64,000 nucleotides of DNA. Origin: Bradyrhizobium sp. RD5-C2. Lineage in GTDB: Bacteria > Pseudomonadota > Alphaproteobacteria > Rhizobiales > Xanthobacteraceae. The notes beneath the pieces were generated by a model. The model searched no databases, was not told the origin of the DNA, and saw only the letters and a program-made list of their open reading frames with translations. The stretch covers positions 7,294-71,293 of the forward strand of contig NZ_BOVL01000018.1 in NCBI RefSeq assembly GCF_019972155.1. The letters run 5' to 3'. Position numbers and translations under genes: made by a program. Below, piece after piece: positions 7,930-17,266 of the stretch; positions within the stretch are counted from its first letter, which is position 1; every line of letters begins with the position of its first letter.

Positions 7930-9102
7930 TCACGCCGCCAGCGCGTCCTCCACGATCTTCACGAAGTACGACGTCCCGAACACGATCGCCTCGTCGTTGA
8001 AATTGTAGGCGGGGTGATGCAGGCCGGCGCTGTCGCCGTTGCCGCAGAAGATGAAGGCGCCGGGCCGCGCTTCCAGCATATACGAAAAATCCTCGCCGCC
8101 CATCAGCGGTGGCATCGCATGCACGTTGCTGTCGCCGGCCACTTCCTTGGCGATGCGGGTCGCGAATTCTGTCTGCGAGGCGTGGTTGACGGTGACGGGA
8201 TAGCCGCGCTTGTAGTCGAGATCGATCCGCGCGCCGGTCAGTTGGGCCACGCCCTTGACCACTTCACCGATGCGCTTCTCGATCAATTGCCGGACCTCCG
8301 GGGTCAGGGTGCGGACGGTGCCGCGCAAGACCGCGGTCTGCGGAATCACGTTGCGGGCATTGCCGGCGTGGAATTCGCAGATCGAGATCACGGCGGAATC
8401 CAGCGGATCGACGCTGCGCGACACGATCGACTGCAGCGCGGTGATCAGTTGCGCGCCGACCATCACCGAATCGATGCATTTATGCGGCCGCGCGGCGTGG
8501 CCGCCGAGCCCTTCGATGTTGATATTGACCTCGTCGGTGGACGCCATGATCGGGCCGGAGCGGATCGCAAACGAGCCGATCGGAATCCCTGGACCGTTGT
8601 GCATGCCGTAGACCTGCTGGACGCCGAAGCGGTCCATCAGGCCGTCCTTGATCATGGCGGCGGCACCGGCCCCGCCCTCCTCGGCCGGCTGGAAGATCAC
8701 GACCGCATCGCCGGCGAAATTGCGCGTCTCGGCGAGATAGCGCGCCGCGCCGAGCAGCATCGCGGTGTGGCCGTCATGGCCGCAGGCGTGCATCTTGCCT
8801 GGCGTCTTCGAGGCGTAAGGCAGGTTGGTTTCCTCGTGGATCGGCAGCGCGTCCATGTCCGCGCGCAGGCCGATCACCTTGACCTCGCCCTTGGCCGCTC
8901 CCTTCTTGCCCTTGATGACCCCGACCACACCGGTCTTGCCGAGCCCGGTCACGACCTCGTCGCAGCCGAATTCTCGCAGCCGGTCCGCCACGAATGATGC
9001 AGTGCGGTGCACATCGTAGAGCAGTTCGGGGTGTTCATGGATGTTGCGGCGCCAAGCCTGGATATCGGGTTGCAGATCGGCGACGCGGTTGACGATGGGC
9101 AT
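7930..9102 (-). CDS. M20-family amidohydrolase (hippurate hydrolase / aminoacylase type)
   Basis: 390 residues with all the metal-ligand motifs of M20D peptidases: GLRADMDALPIHE, MHACGHDGHTAMLLG, the catalytic QPAEEGGAGA pair, and MGGEDFSYML near the C-terminus. There is no signal peptide, so it acts in the cytoplasm, hydrolysing N-acyl amino acids or related amides. A frame extension reaches 9264, but the ATG at 9102 gives the typical N-terminus (MPIVNRVADLQPDIQAWRRN); the ribosome site is weak. A second, exported M20 enzyme lies 1.5 kb away. Exact substrate unknown. Confidence 0.9.
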   Translation of the reverse strand: MPIVNRVADLQPDIQAWRRNIHEHPELLYDVHRTASFVADRLREFGCDEVVTGLGKTGVVGVIKGKKGAAKGEVKVIGLRADMDALPIHEETNLPYASKTPGKMHACGHDGHTAMLLGAARYLAETRNFAGDAVVIFQPAEEGGAGAAAMIKDGLMDRFGVQQVYGMHNGPGIPIGSFAIRSGPIMASTDEVNINIEGLGGHAARPHKCIDSVMVGAQLITALQSIVSRSVDPLDSAVISICEFHAGNARNVIPQTAVLRGTVRTLTPEVRQLIEKRIGEVVKGVAQLTGARIDLDYKRGYPVTVNHASQTEFATRIAKEVAGDSNVHAMPPLMGGEDFSYMLEARPGAFIFCGNGDSAGLHHPAYNFNDEAIVFGTSYFVKIVEDALAA

Positions 9103-9379
9103 GAGAGTTCTGGCCTCGGAGGTTGCACGTAAGTCCTCTCTAGCATGCAAGAGGCGGTCCACCCAACAGATGTGGCATGCCTCCGGCTTGGGCCCTGCAT
9201 TCGCAAATGGGATGCCGAATATTCCCCGGACGTAGGGCCGAGTGGCCTTGCGTCCGCTTGCCAATGTCCGGCCTGACGGGATCGCATCCGACCAAAGCCT
9301 AATAGTGCCGGGGATATCTCATGCGGATACTACTTGAGGTTTCCGCACCGAAATCCTCCTCGAAGAAGGGCGCGGCTGC

Positions 9380-9805
9380 ATGACGCCGGATCAAGCGGTC
9401 TTGTTCTCCACCATCATCCTGCTGGTGCCGATGGGCTACTTCCTGCTCGCGGCGCCGGCGTTCCTGCTCGTGAAGCTCGACGTCCCGCCCGTCACCCGCC
9501 TGCTGCGCGGCATGTTCAATGCCTACTTCCTGGTGCTGACGGTCTCGGGGGTGATCGGGACGCTCGCCTTCGCCGCGGCGGGCCGGCCGGCTGTCGCGCT
9601 TGGCATCGCCTTGATCGCGGCCTTCGCGGTGCTGGCACGCCGATGGTTTCTGCGGCGGCTCGATGCCGAGGCGGACGCGCGCGACTCGGGCGATCCGACC
9701 GCGGTGCGGCGGCTGCGCCGGCTGCATTGGGGCGGCATGCTGTGCAATGCGGTGCAGGTGTTCGTTCTGGTCGGCAGCATCCCCTATATGGCGCCGCTGC
9801 CCTGA
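9380..9805 (+). CDS. Small integral membrane protein, unknown function
   Basis: 141 residues with about four hydrophobic helices (residues about 8-30, 45-65, 70-88 and 118-138) and a basic cytoplasmic loop RRLDAEADARDSGDPTAVRR. I do not recognise a family. Coding is supported by strong third-position GC, a moderate AGAAGGG ribosome site, and the absence of a competing frame with protein-like composition. Confidence 0.7.
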   Translation: MTPDQAVLFSTIILLVPMGYFLLAAPAFLLVKLDVPPVTRLLRGMFNAYFLVLTVSGVIGTLAFAAAGRPAVALGIALIAAFAVLARRWFLRRLDAEADARDSGDPTAVRRLRRLHWGGMLCNAVQVFVLVGSIPYMAPLP

Positions 9806-9926
9806 ACGGATTTTGCTCCGCCGATCCCATATCCGCTGAGGGCGCGGACGATTGGAAGCCACGTCCGCTTTGCCCCTGAAGCGCGGCGCAGAGCAAGATC
9901 CCGTTTCGCGACGGCGAGCCCGCCCG

Positions 9927-10553
9927 CTATGCGTCGCCTTTCCGATGCGGGTCGTATTTCGAAAGCACGTCCTTGAGGTAATCCCGGCTCTTCCATTCCG
10001 GTGCGGGCGGCTCGTACCCGGGCCGAGGAACGAACGGATTGGCCGGGGCATCCGCTGACGTGCTCATCAGGTCCGGAATGTAGCGCGGGCAATTCGGAAA
10101 GATTTCGCATTTGACGCGCACGACAACCTTCGCGCCATGGTGCCGGGCAAGCGTTTCCGCGCTGTCGTCGATCGTTGCCTTGCCTCGGATGCGCGCGCGA
10201 AAAGTCTTGCCGTCGAGGCGTACAAACAGCAACCCGACGTTCGGGTTGCGGTGAATGTTGCCGAGCGTGCGGTACATGTTGTTGCCGTCATACTCGGGAT
10301 ATTCGAGCGTGTCGGGCCCGGTGATCTTCACAAAACCGGGATCGCCACAACGCATCGAACAATCGACGTTGTCCTGATAGCTCGTCGCAATGAAAAAGAA
10401 CCGCGTCTCCTCGATGAGCTTGCGCTCCTGGTCCCAGAATTCGAAGTGCAGGCGATGCTTCTCGAGACCGTCGGCGACGCGACGGCCGTCGAAGCGGTCC
10501 TGCAATTCACGCATTCCGTCGTGGTAGAAAGGGGCGCGGACCGGGTCTGCCAC
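9927..10553 (-). CDS. Pyridoxamine 5'-phosphate oxidase family flavoprotein
   Basis: 208 residues with the FMN-binding split-barrel pattern: RFFFIATSYQDNVDCSMRCG, then FVKITGPDTLEYPEYDGNNM and the NPNVGLLFVRLDG strand. This is the large PNPOx-like group found alone in many soil bacteria, not PdxH itself. The GTG start at 10553 is preceded by GGAGA. The CPRYIPDL segment near the C-terminus is typical of this subgroup. Its physiological substrate is unknown. Confidence 0.85.
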   Translation of the reverse strand: MADPVRAPFYHDGMRELQDRFDGRRVADGLEKHRLHFEFWDQERKLIEETRFFFIATSYQDNVDCSMRCGDPGFVKITGPDTLEYPEYDGNNMYRTLGNIHRNPNVGLLFVRLDGKTFRARIRGKATIDDSAETLARHHGAKVVVRVKCEIFPNCPRYIPDLMSTSADAPANPFVPRPGYEPPAPEWKSRDYLKDVLSKYDPHRKGDA

Positions 10554-10657
10554 GTGACTTCTCCAACAAGTTGATCAATCTATCTGCGAGTCTTGGCACG
10601 CCCAGATTGTTCGGCTGAGCGACAGTGAATTTTCTGCGCCTGCCCGGCCGCAGGCGG

Positions 10658-11995
10658 CTAGTTTCCCTTCGCCTGCCGGTCGAACGCGCTCAGCACGGCA
10701 AGCGTCATGGCCTCGACACCGGTCTTGATGGTGGGCTCCGGCACCGGCGCGAACAGCGGCGAATGATTGCTCGGCAATGGCGGGCCGTTGCCCGCTCGGG
10801 CTGCGGCGACGCGCTCCGGCTCATAGACACCGATGTTGAAGAACATCGACGGCACCCCGGCACTGACGAATTCCGAATAATCCTCGCTGGGCGTGCCCGG
10901 CGGCGAGGTTGCGAACTTGTCGCCAAACGCCGCCTTCAGCACCTTTTCCGCCGTGCCGACCACGTCCGGATCGTTCATCACGGCCTTGGTCCCTTCGGCC
11001 AGGTTGATCTCAGGCTCCGGCGCATTCGACATGGCGGCAACCGCCTTTGCCGTCCGCTCGATGCCGGCAAGCATTTTGGCGCGCACCTCCGGCTTGAAGG
11101 TGCGAATGGTGCCGAGCAGCACCACGTCATCAGGAATGATGTTTGACGCGGTGCCACCGTGAATTGCGCCGATGCTGACCACGCCAAATTCGGTCGGGTC
11201 CTTTTCGCGGCTGATCACACTCTGAACATCGACGACAAAGCGCGCGGCCATCATCACTGGGTCAATCGTCGCCTGTGGCACCGCACCGTGCCCGCCGCGA
11301 CCATGGAATTTAATGTAGAGGCCATCGGCGGCAGATGATCCGATCCCGACGCGATAGCGCACCGTTCCGTAGGCGAACGGGCCGTCGTGCAGGGCGAAGC
11401 CGAAATTCGGCTTTGGAAACCTCGTGAACAGACCATCCGCCAGCATCACCTTGGCGCCCGCCACGATCTCTTCAGCCGGCTGGGCGATGAACATCAGCGT
11501 ACCGTGCCATTGGTCTTTCAGGCCGACCAGCGTCTTGGCCGTCCCCACCCAGCTCGCCATGTGGACGTCGTGGCCGCAGCTGTGCGCCACGAAGGTTTCC
11601 CGTCCCTGCCATGTGGTCTTGTCGTGGCTGGCATAGGGAAGGCCGGTCTTCTCTTCCATCGGCAGCGCATCGAGCTCGGTGCGCACCATGATGGTGGGGC
11701 CCTCGCCGTTCCTGTAGATCGCGACCAGCCCGGTCTTGCCGACATGCTCCGTCACCTCGAAGCCCAGCGCCCGCATTTCGGCAGCCAGCTTGGCGGCGGT
11801 CTTCTCCTCCTGAAACGCGATCTCGGGGTGGGCGTGAAGGTCCTTGTAGAGCGCGTCGAGCTTCGGATAGTCGGTCTCGACCGATTTCTCGATTGCACCC
11901 TTCAGCGCGACGACATCCAGTTCGGCATTGGCGCGGTGCGGCAATGACGCGCAGAGCGCGGCGGACGCAAGCAGCGTGAGAACAATCTTCTTCAT
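10658..11995 (-). CDS. Exported M20-family amidohydrolase
   Basis: 445 residues with a clear Sec signal peptide (residues 1-24, ending ANA), so a periplasmic enzyme. M20 motifs are present: RTELDALPMEE, VAHSCGHDVHMASWVGTA, IAQPAEEIVAGA and the distal PSEDYSEF acidic ligand. It differs from the cytoplasmic M20 enzyme nearby in having SCGHD in place of ACGHD and the exported N-terminus. Probably hydrolyses N-acyl amino acids or peptides taken up from outside. It is monocistronic as far as I can see. Confidence 0.9.
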   Translation of the reverse strand: MKKIVLTLLASAALCASLPHRANAELDVVALKGAIEKSVETDYPKLDALYKDLHAHPEIAFQEEKTAAKLAAEMRALGFEVTEHVGKTGLVAIYRNGEGPTIMVRTELDALPMEEKTGLPYASHDKTTWQGRETFVAHSCGHDVHMASWVGTAKTLVGLKDQWHGTLMFIAQPAEEIVAGAKVMLADGLFTRFPKPNFGFALHDGPFAYGTVRYRVGIGSSAADGLYIKFHGRGGHGAVPQATIDPVMMAARFVVDVQSVISREKDPTEFGVVSIGAIHGGTASNIIPDDVVLLGTIRTFKPEVRAKMLAGIERTAKAVAAMSNAPEPEINLAEGTKAVMNDPDVVGTAEKVLKAAFGDKFATSPPGTPSEDYSEFVSAGVPSMFFNIGVYEPERVAAARAGNGPPLPSNHSPLFAPVPEPTIKTGVEAMTLAVLSAFDRQAKGN

Positions 11996-12124
11996 GGCAA
12001 TCGCTCCAACCGAAGTCCGGATACTGCATCCCGAGTAGCCAGCTACATCGCCAGGCCGGGCTCGGCCGCGCGATTTAAGCAGGCACGGTGACGGGAAACA
12101 ATGACTGATCCAGAGCGTGTGCGC

Positions 12125-12895
12125 CTAACCTGACGTGAGCATCTGGCTGCGGATCTCCTGTGCGGTGCGGCGCAGCGGCAGCAGAAATTTCTTGCGCGCG
12201 CCGGCCTCGCTGACCGTGCCGGAAATCGTATTAACGCTGAGCGCTGCGACCACCGCACCGGCCGGATCGCGCAACGGCACGGCGATGCCGCATATCGCGG
12301 GATCGAGCTCGCCATCGACCCAGGCGTAGCCGTCGCTCTCGACCCGCGCGAGCAATTCGCCGAGACGATCCGGATCGGTCACGGTGCGCGGCGTGACCTG
12401 CTTGAAGCCGCCGATCGCGAGATAAGCCTCGCGGGTGCCTGGCGGCAGCGCCGCCAGCATGACGCGGCCGAGCGACACCAGATGCGCGGGCAGCCGGCTA
12501 CCGACGCCGAGATTGGCCGAGAGGATTCGCCGCGCCGGCAGACGCAGCGCGTAGACGATCTCATCCTCGTCGAGCACCGCCATCGCGCAGGACTCGCCGA
12601 TCTCGTTGCGCAAATTCTCCAGCGCGCGCTGCGCATGCGCCCAATAGGGCAATGCATTGAGGTAGGACAGGCCGAGCCCGAGCGCGCGCGGCCGCAAGCT
12701 GAAATAGCGTCCATCCGAGGCGCAATATTTCAGCGCCACCAGGGTCGCGAGGATGCGGCGCGCGGTGGCGCGGTTGAGATCGGCAGTATCGGCGGCCTCC
12801 GCCAGCGTATGCCGGCCCGGCGGTTTGCCGAGCGCCTCGATGATCGAGAAACCGCGCGCGATCGCGCGCACGAAGCCGTCGCTCTCTTTGCTCAT
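12125..12895 (-). CDS. IclR-family transcriptional regulator (PcaR/PobR type)
   Basis: 256 residues. An N-terminal winged helix-turn-helix (RGFSIIEALGKPPGRHTLAEAADTADLNRATARRIL, in pieces at about 14-48) is followed by the IclR effector domain, with typical segments GSRLPAHLVSLGRVMLAALP and YAWVDGELDPAICGIAVPLRD. The protein resembles the PcaR/PcaU/PobR branch that controls aromatic-acid catabolism. It is divergent from the MaoC-MaoC-MFS-GMC-hydrolase cluster, and a perfect palindrome resembling PcaR-type operators lies between them, so it most likely controls that cluster and itself. Confidence 0.88.
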   Translation of the reverse strand: MSKESDGFVRAIARGFSIIEALGKPPGRHTLAEAADTADLNRATARRILATLVALKYCASDGRYFSLRPRALGLGLSYLNALPYWAHAQRALENLRNEIGESCAMAVLDEDEIVYALRLPARRILSANLGVGSRLPAHLVSLGRVMLAALPPGTREAYLAIGGFKQVTPRTVTDPDRLGELLARVESDGYAWVDGELDPAICGIAVPLRDPAGAVVAALSVNTISGTVSEAGARKKFLLPLRRTAQEIRSQMLTSG

Positions 12896-13028
12896 GGCGT
12901 CATCTTGGTGGGGGCGTCGTTCTGCTCTTCACATCGCAGCCCGCATGGCTGCCTACACATGACGCGGCGCTGCCCGCTTGTCAGGGGCTCCCGACCGCGC
13001 TAGCCTCAATTCACACAGCGAATTAAAT

Positions 13029-13043
13029 GTTCGCCTGGCGAAC
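13029..13043. promoter_or_regulatory. Probable IclR operator palindrome
   Basis: GTTCGCCTGGCGAAC is a perfect 7+1+7 palindrome, 21 bases upstream of the first MaoC gene and 133 bases from the divergent IclR start. Its arms begin and end GTTCG/CGAAC, the form known for PcaR/PcaU/PobR operators. Assignment to the adjacent regulator is an inference. Confidence 0.65.
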
Positions 13044-13064
13044 TGAATAGCAGGAGGATCCTCG

Positions 13065-13556
13065 ATGGCGCAAGCAGAAAGTTCTGCGGCCACCCCGTTC
13101 GAAACCGATTTCTGGAAGGACGCGAAGCTGCGCAAGGTGTGGGACGACATTGTCCCCGGCGAGCCGCGCAAGACACTGCCCTACCAGCTCACGCAGGACG
13201 CGATCGCGCTGTACTGCCGTGCGGTCGGCGAGACCAATCCGCTCTATCTCGACGAAGCGGCCGCGAAGGCCGGGCCCTATGGCGGACTGATCGCGCCGCC
13301 CGCGATTCATATCCTCTTGATGTTCGCCTGCACGCCGGCCGACGACTGGATGCGTTCGCCGGGCACCGTCAATGCCGGGCAGTCATGGAGCTACAACATC
13401 CCTGCCCGTCCCGGCGACACCATCACCCTGCAGGCCCGCGCGCTCGACAAGTTCATCAAGCGCGAGCGGCTGTTCGTGGTGCACGACAACGTCTTCTTCA
13501 ACCAGCATGGCGACGTGATCTGCTCGGGTCGCGGCCAGACCATCCGTCCGATGTAA
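13065..13556 (+). CDS. MaoC-family dehydratase (N-terminal type)
   Basis: 163-residue hot-dog-fold protein of the FAS1/MaoC dehydratase group, recognised by YCRAVGETNPLYLDEAAA and GGLIAPPAIH at about 47-85, the region that carries the hydratase D/H pair in active members, and WSYNIPARPGDTITLQAR. A strong AGGAGG ribosome site precedes it. Eleven bases downstream is a second MaoC gene, so the two probably form a heteromeric enoyl-CoA hydratase-like enzyme, as paired MaoC genes often do. It is the first gene of the IclR-controlled cluster. Confidence 0.85.
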   Translation: MAQAESSAATPFETDFWKDAKLRKVWDDIVPGEPRKTLPYQLTQDAIALYCRAVGETNPLYLDEAAAKAGPYGGLIAPPAIHILLMFACTPADDWMRSPGTVNAGQSWSYNIPARPGDTITLQARALDKFIKRERLFVVHDNVFFNQHGDVICSGRGQTIRPM

Positions 13557-13567
13557 GGAGGATCACG

Positions 13568-14008
13568 ATGACCACAGCGAATTTCGACGCTCTCAAGGCC
13601 GGCGACACCATCGACGGCCCCGCCTTCGCCGTCTCGCGCGAATCGATCCGCCTGTTCTGCGATGCATCGCTCGACTACAACCCGCTGCATCTCGACGACA
13701 ACTACATGAAGGGCGATTTCGGCAAGACCAATTTCGGCGGCATCATCATGCATGGCATGAACAATTTCGGCCTGATCTCGCGCATGCTGACCGACTGGGC
13801 GCTTCCCGCGGGCGCGATCCACCGCAGGCTCGAGACGCGCTGGCTGAAGCCGGTGAAGCCCGGCGACACGATCCGCCCCGCCGGCACCATCAAGGCCAAG
13901 CAGACCACCGCGAAGTCGCGCTGGGTGCTGGTCGATGTCGCCGTGCAGAACCAACGCGGCGAGACGGTCGCGGCCGGTGAAGCGATGCTGGAGTTTCCGG
14001 CGAAGTAG
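13568..14008 (+). CDS. MaoC-family dehydratase
   Basis: 146 residues with a hot-dog fold: FCDASLDYNPLHLDDNYMKG at about 31-50 contains the family D-x4-H catalytic pattern, followed by GGIIMHGMNNFGL and the RWLKPVKPGDTI strand. The ATG at 13568 is preceded by AAGGAGG; a longer frame upstream overlaps the previous gene and is not real. Partner of the preceding MaoC protein, probably hydrating an enoyl-CoA thioester in catabolism. Confidence 0.87.
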   Translation: MTTANFDALKAGDTIDGPAFAVSRESIRLFCDASLDYNPLHLDDNYMKGDFGKTNFGGIIMHGMNNFGLISRMLTDWALPAGAIHRRLETRWLKPVKPGDTIRPAGTIKAKQTTAKSRWVLVDVAVQNQRGETVAAGEAMLEFPAK

Positions 14009-14042
14009 CGAAAGACACTCAAGTCGAGCGGCGAACTCAACC

Positions 14043-14187
14043 TCGCCTCGCCCCGCGTGCGGGAGAGGCCGGAATGCATCGCCAGATGCATTCCGGGTGA
14101 GGGGGAGTCTCCGCATGCCTAGCTCTCTCTGACTATGCGGAGACAGCCCCTCACCCCAACCCTCTCCCCGTAAGAACGGGGCGAGGG
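14043..14187. repeat. Intergenic multi-hairpin repeat
   Basis: About 145 bases made of consecutive inverted repeats: a CCTCGCCCCGC/GCGGGAGAGG-like stem, a GGAATGCATC/GATGCATTCC hairpin at 14071-14094, a long stem at 14098-14153 (arms TGAGGGGG-AGTCTCCGCAT and ATGCGGAGACAGCCCCTCA), and CCCTCTCCCCG/CGGGGCGAGGG at 14160-14187. Elements of this composition are widespread between genes in Bradyrhizobium and relatives. It separates the MaoC pair from the transporter and may stabilise or attenuate the transcript. Confidence 0.75.
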
Positions 14188-14239
14188 AGCGCACTGCCGT
14201 CGCCGCACTAACGAACAATTAGTCACTGAGGAGACTTTC

Positions 14240-15547
14240 ATGCAGGACTCGGCCCAATCGCGGCTCTATCGACGGATCGCCTGGCGCCTGATCCCGTTCC
14301 TGCTGGCTTGCTACACAGTGGCGATCATCGATCGCTTCAACATCGGCTTTGCCAAGCTTCAATTCCTGCACGACCTCAACATCGATGACGCGGTGTTCGG
14401 GCTTGCCGCCGGCATCTTCTCGGTCGGCTATGTCGCGCTCGAAGTGCCGAGCAATCTGCTGCTGGTCAGGATCGGCGTCCGCAAGACGCTGCTGCGGATC
14501 ATGCTGCTGTGGGGCACTGTCACCGTACTGCTCGCGCTGGTGCAGAACCAGTATCACCTCTATCTGCTGCGCTTCCTGCTCGGCGCCGCCGAGGGCGGCT
14601 TCTTCCCCGGCATCCTGTATTACCTGACGCTGTGGTTTCCGGACCGCGTGCGCGGCCGCATGACGAGCCTGTTCGTGATGGCCGTGCCGCTCGGCGGCGT
14701 CGTTGCAGGACCGTTGTCGGGCCTGATCATGGATCACATGCAAGGCGTCCATGGCCTGCACGGCTGGCAGTGGCTGTTCATCCTCGAAGGCGTTCCCGCC
14801 GTGCTGCTCGGCATCGCCGCATATCTTTATCTCGCCGACGGGCCAGATGCCGCAACATGGCTCAGCGCCGACGAGCGACGGCAGGTCGCAAGCGATCTCG
14901 CGCGCGATCGCGCCGCCGCCCCCAACACGACAAGCAGCTTCGCGGCGGCGCTGCGCGAGCCGCGCGTCTACCTGCTCTCCTTCATCTATTTTGCGTTCTT
15001 CTGCTCGCTCAACACCATCCTGCTGTGGACGCCGACGCTGCTCAAGCGCGTCGGAGTGGCGACCACAACCGAGATCGGCTGGCTGAGCGGCGCGATCTCG
15101 GTGGCGTCGGCGATCGGCATGGTCGCGATCGGCTACAGCTCCGATCGCACACGGGAACGGCGCTGGCACGTGGTCGCTTGCGGCCTCGTCGCGGCGGCGT
15201 GCTTCATCGCCCTGCAGACCGCGCAGGGCAGCATCCTGCTGACCGTAACCCTGCTCGCCATCGCCTCGATCGGCATCTTCGCGATTCTCTCGCTATTCTG
15301 GACCATTCCGAACGCGATGCTGGAAGGCAGCGCCGCGGCGGGCGGCATCGCGCTGATCAGCGCGATCGGCTCGTTCGGCGGCGCGGTGTGCCCTGCCCTG
15401 ATCGGCTGGATGAATGTCGCAACCGGGAGCATCTACGCACCGCTCGCCCTCGTCGGCGCACTGCTCGCGATCGGTATGCTGACGCTGATCCTCTGCGTTC
15501 CCCGAGCGAGACATGAGGTCACATTGGCCGAACCGAGCCGTCCCTAG
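14240..15547 (+). CDS. MFS transporter, anion:cation symporter (ACS) family
   Basis: 435 residues with 12 predicted helices. ACS-family hallmarks include the CYTVAIIDRFNIGFA first helix, the FGLAAGIFSVGYVALEVPSN segment, and GAAEGGFFPGILYYLTLWFP after helix 4. Family members take up organic anions such as tartrate, phthalate, glucarate or hydroxyphenylacetates with protons. A GAGGAG ribosome site precedes the ATG. Its position between the MaoC pair and the oxidoreductase suggests it imports the cluster's growth substrate. Confidence 0.9.
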   Translation: MQDSAQSRLYRRIAWRLIPFLLACYTVAIIDRFNIGFAKLQFLHDLNIDDAVFGLAAGIFSVGYVALEVPSNLLLVRIGVRKTLLRIMLLWGTVTVLLALVQNQYHLYLLRFLLGAAEGGFFPGILYYLTLWFPDRVRGRMTSLFVMAVPLGGVVAGPLSGLIMDHMQGVHGLHGWQWLFILEGVPAVLLGIAAYLYLADGPDAATWLSADERRQVASDLARDRAAAPNTTSSFAAALREPRVYLLSFIYFAFFCSLNTILLWTPTLLKRVGVATTTEIGWLSGAISVASAIGMVAIGYSSDRTRERRWHVVACGLVAAACFIALQTAQGSILLTVTLLAIASIGIFAILSLFWTIPNAMLEGSAAAGGIALISAIGSFGGAVCPALIGWMNVATGSIYAPLALVGALLAIGMLTLILCVPRARHEVTLAEPSRP

Positions 15548-15646
15548 TCATCCAGCGCATGCCAGGCGCCGTCGGCCGGGCTTGTCTCGACCGGCTGCGT
15601 CTGACTAATAAGAGCCCAACAAAAGACGCTTGCCGGGAATGAGGAC

Positions 15647-17266
15647 ATGCCGCGAAGGCTCGAGGGTGATTTCGACTACATTATCGTCGGCGCAGGCACG
15701 GCGGGCTGCATCATGGCTAACCGCCTGTCGGCCGATCCGAAGAAGCGCGTGCTGCTGCTGGAAGCCGGCGGCAAGGACAACTGGATCTGGTTTCACATCC
15801 CGGTCGGCTATCTCTTCGCGATCGGCAATCCGCGCTCGGACTGGATGTTCAAGACCGAGGCGGAGCCAGGTCTCAACGGCCGCGCGCTCGCCTATCCGCG
15901 CGGCAAGGTGATCGGCGGCTCGTCGGCGATCAACGCCATGATCTCGATGCGCGGCCAGGCCGCCGACTACGATCACTGGCGGCAGCTTGGCCTCACCGGC
16001 TGGAGCTACAGCGACGTGCTGCCGGCGTTCAAGCGGCTGGAGGATCACTTCCTCGGCGAGAGCGAGCATCACGGTGTGGGCGGCGGCTGGCGCATCGAAG
16101 CGCCGCGGCTGTCGTGGCAGATCCTCGATGCGGTCGGCGATGCCGCCGAGGAGATGGGCATCAAGCGCATCCCGGATTTCAACACCGGCGACAACGAAGG
16201 CACCAGCTACTTCCACGTCAACCAGAAGCGTGGGCGGCGCTGGTCGTCGGCGCGCGGCTTCCTCAAGCCGGTGCTGAACCGCAGCAATCTCAGGCTCGAG
16301 ACCGACGTGCTGGTCGACCGCCTGATCATCGAGAGCGGCCGCGCCGCCGGCGTCGAGTTCCGCCAGGGCAACGAGACGGTGGAGGCGCGGGCCAAGGGCG
16401 AGGTGATTCTCTGCGCCGGCTCGATCGGCACTACGCAGGTACTGCATCGTTCCGGCATCGGCCCGTCTGAATGGCTGTCTCCGCTCGGCATCGACATCGT
16501 GGCTGACGTGCAGGGCATCGGCCATAATCTGCAGGACCATCTGCAGCAGCGCGCGATCTACAAGGTTTCCGGCGTGCGCACGCTCAACGAGACCTACTAC
16601 AACCTCGTGCGCCGCGGCCTGATGGGCCTCGACTACGCGTTCCGACGCCGCGGGCCGCTGACCATGGCGCCGTCGCAGCTCGGCATCTTCACGCGCTCAG
16701 ACGAGACGCGCTCGCGCGCCAATATCCAGTTCCACGTGCAGCCGCTGTCGCTGGACAAATTTGGCGACCCGCTGCATCGATTCCCCGCGATCACCGTGAG
16801 CGCCTGCAACCTGCAGCCGACCTCGCGCGGCACGGTGCGGATCCGCTCGACCGCGCCCGACGACAAGCCGTCGATCGCGCCGAACTACCTGTCGACCGAG
16901 GACGATCGCCAGGTCGCAGCCGACGCGATCCGCACCACGCGCAGATTGATGAAGCAGAAGGCGCTGGAGAAATATCGCCCCGAGGAATTCCTGCCCGGCC
17001 CCTCGGTCGGCGACGACGACGCCTCGCTCGCCAAGGCCGCCGGCGACATCGGCACCACGATCTTCCACCCCGTCGGCACCGCGAAGATGGGAACGGCCAA
17101 CGATCCGATGGCCGTGGTCGACGAACGCCTTCGCTTCTACGGCCTTAACGGCCTGCGCATCGCGGATGCCTCCGTGATGCCGACCATCACCTCCGGCAAC
17201 ACCAACACGCCGACCGCGATGATCGCCGAGAAGGCGGCTGCGATGATCCTGCAGGATGCGCGATAG
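15647..17266 (+). CDS. GMC-family FAD-dependent oxidoreductase (choline/alcohol dehydrogenase type)
   Basis: 539 residues. The N-terminal dinucleotide-binding motif IIVGAGTAGCIMANRLS, the PROSITE-type PRGKVIGGSSAINAM segment at about 84-98, and the C-terminal catalytic pair H474 (FHPVGTAKMG) and N518 (SGNTNTPTAM) are all intact. Such enzymes oxidise primary alcohols or related substrates to aldehydes using FAD. It is not a specific match to choline dehydrogenase beyond the family level. It overlaps or abuts the hydrolase gene downstream. Confidence 0.92.
   Translation: MPRRLEGDFDYIIVGAGTAGCIMANRLSADPKKRVLLLEAGGKDNWIWFHIPVGYLFAIGNPRSDWMFKTEAEPGLNGRALAYPRGKVIGGSSAINAMISMRGQAADYDHWRQLGLTGWSYSDVLPAFKRLEDHFLGESEHHGVGGGWRIEAPRLSWQILDAVGDAAEEMGIKRIPDFNTGDNEGTSYFHVNQKRGRRWSSARGFLKPVLNRSNLRLETDVLVDRLIIESGRAAGVEFRQGNETVEARAKGEVILCAGSIGTTQVLHRSGIGPSEWLSPLGIDIVADVQGIGHNLQDHLQQRAIYKVSGVRTLNETYYNLVRRGLMGLDYAFRRRGPLTMAPSQLGIFTRSDETRSRANIQFHVQPLSLDKFGDPLHRFPAITVSACNLQPTSRGTVRIRSTAPDDKPSIAPNYLSTEDDRQVAADAIRTTRRLMKQKALEKYRPEEFLPGPSVGDDDASLAKAAGDIGTTIFHPVGTAKMGTANDPMAVVDERLRFYGLNGLRIADASVMPTITSGNTNTPTAMIAEKAAAMILQDAR

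Noticed and set aside
14043..14187. Hairpin array considered as CRISPR or tRNA-like sequence
   Set aside because: No regular repeat-spacer pattern and no tRNA arms; it is an intergenic palindromic repeat.
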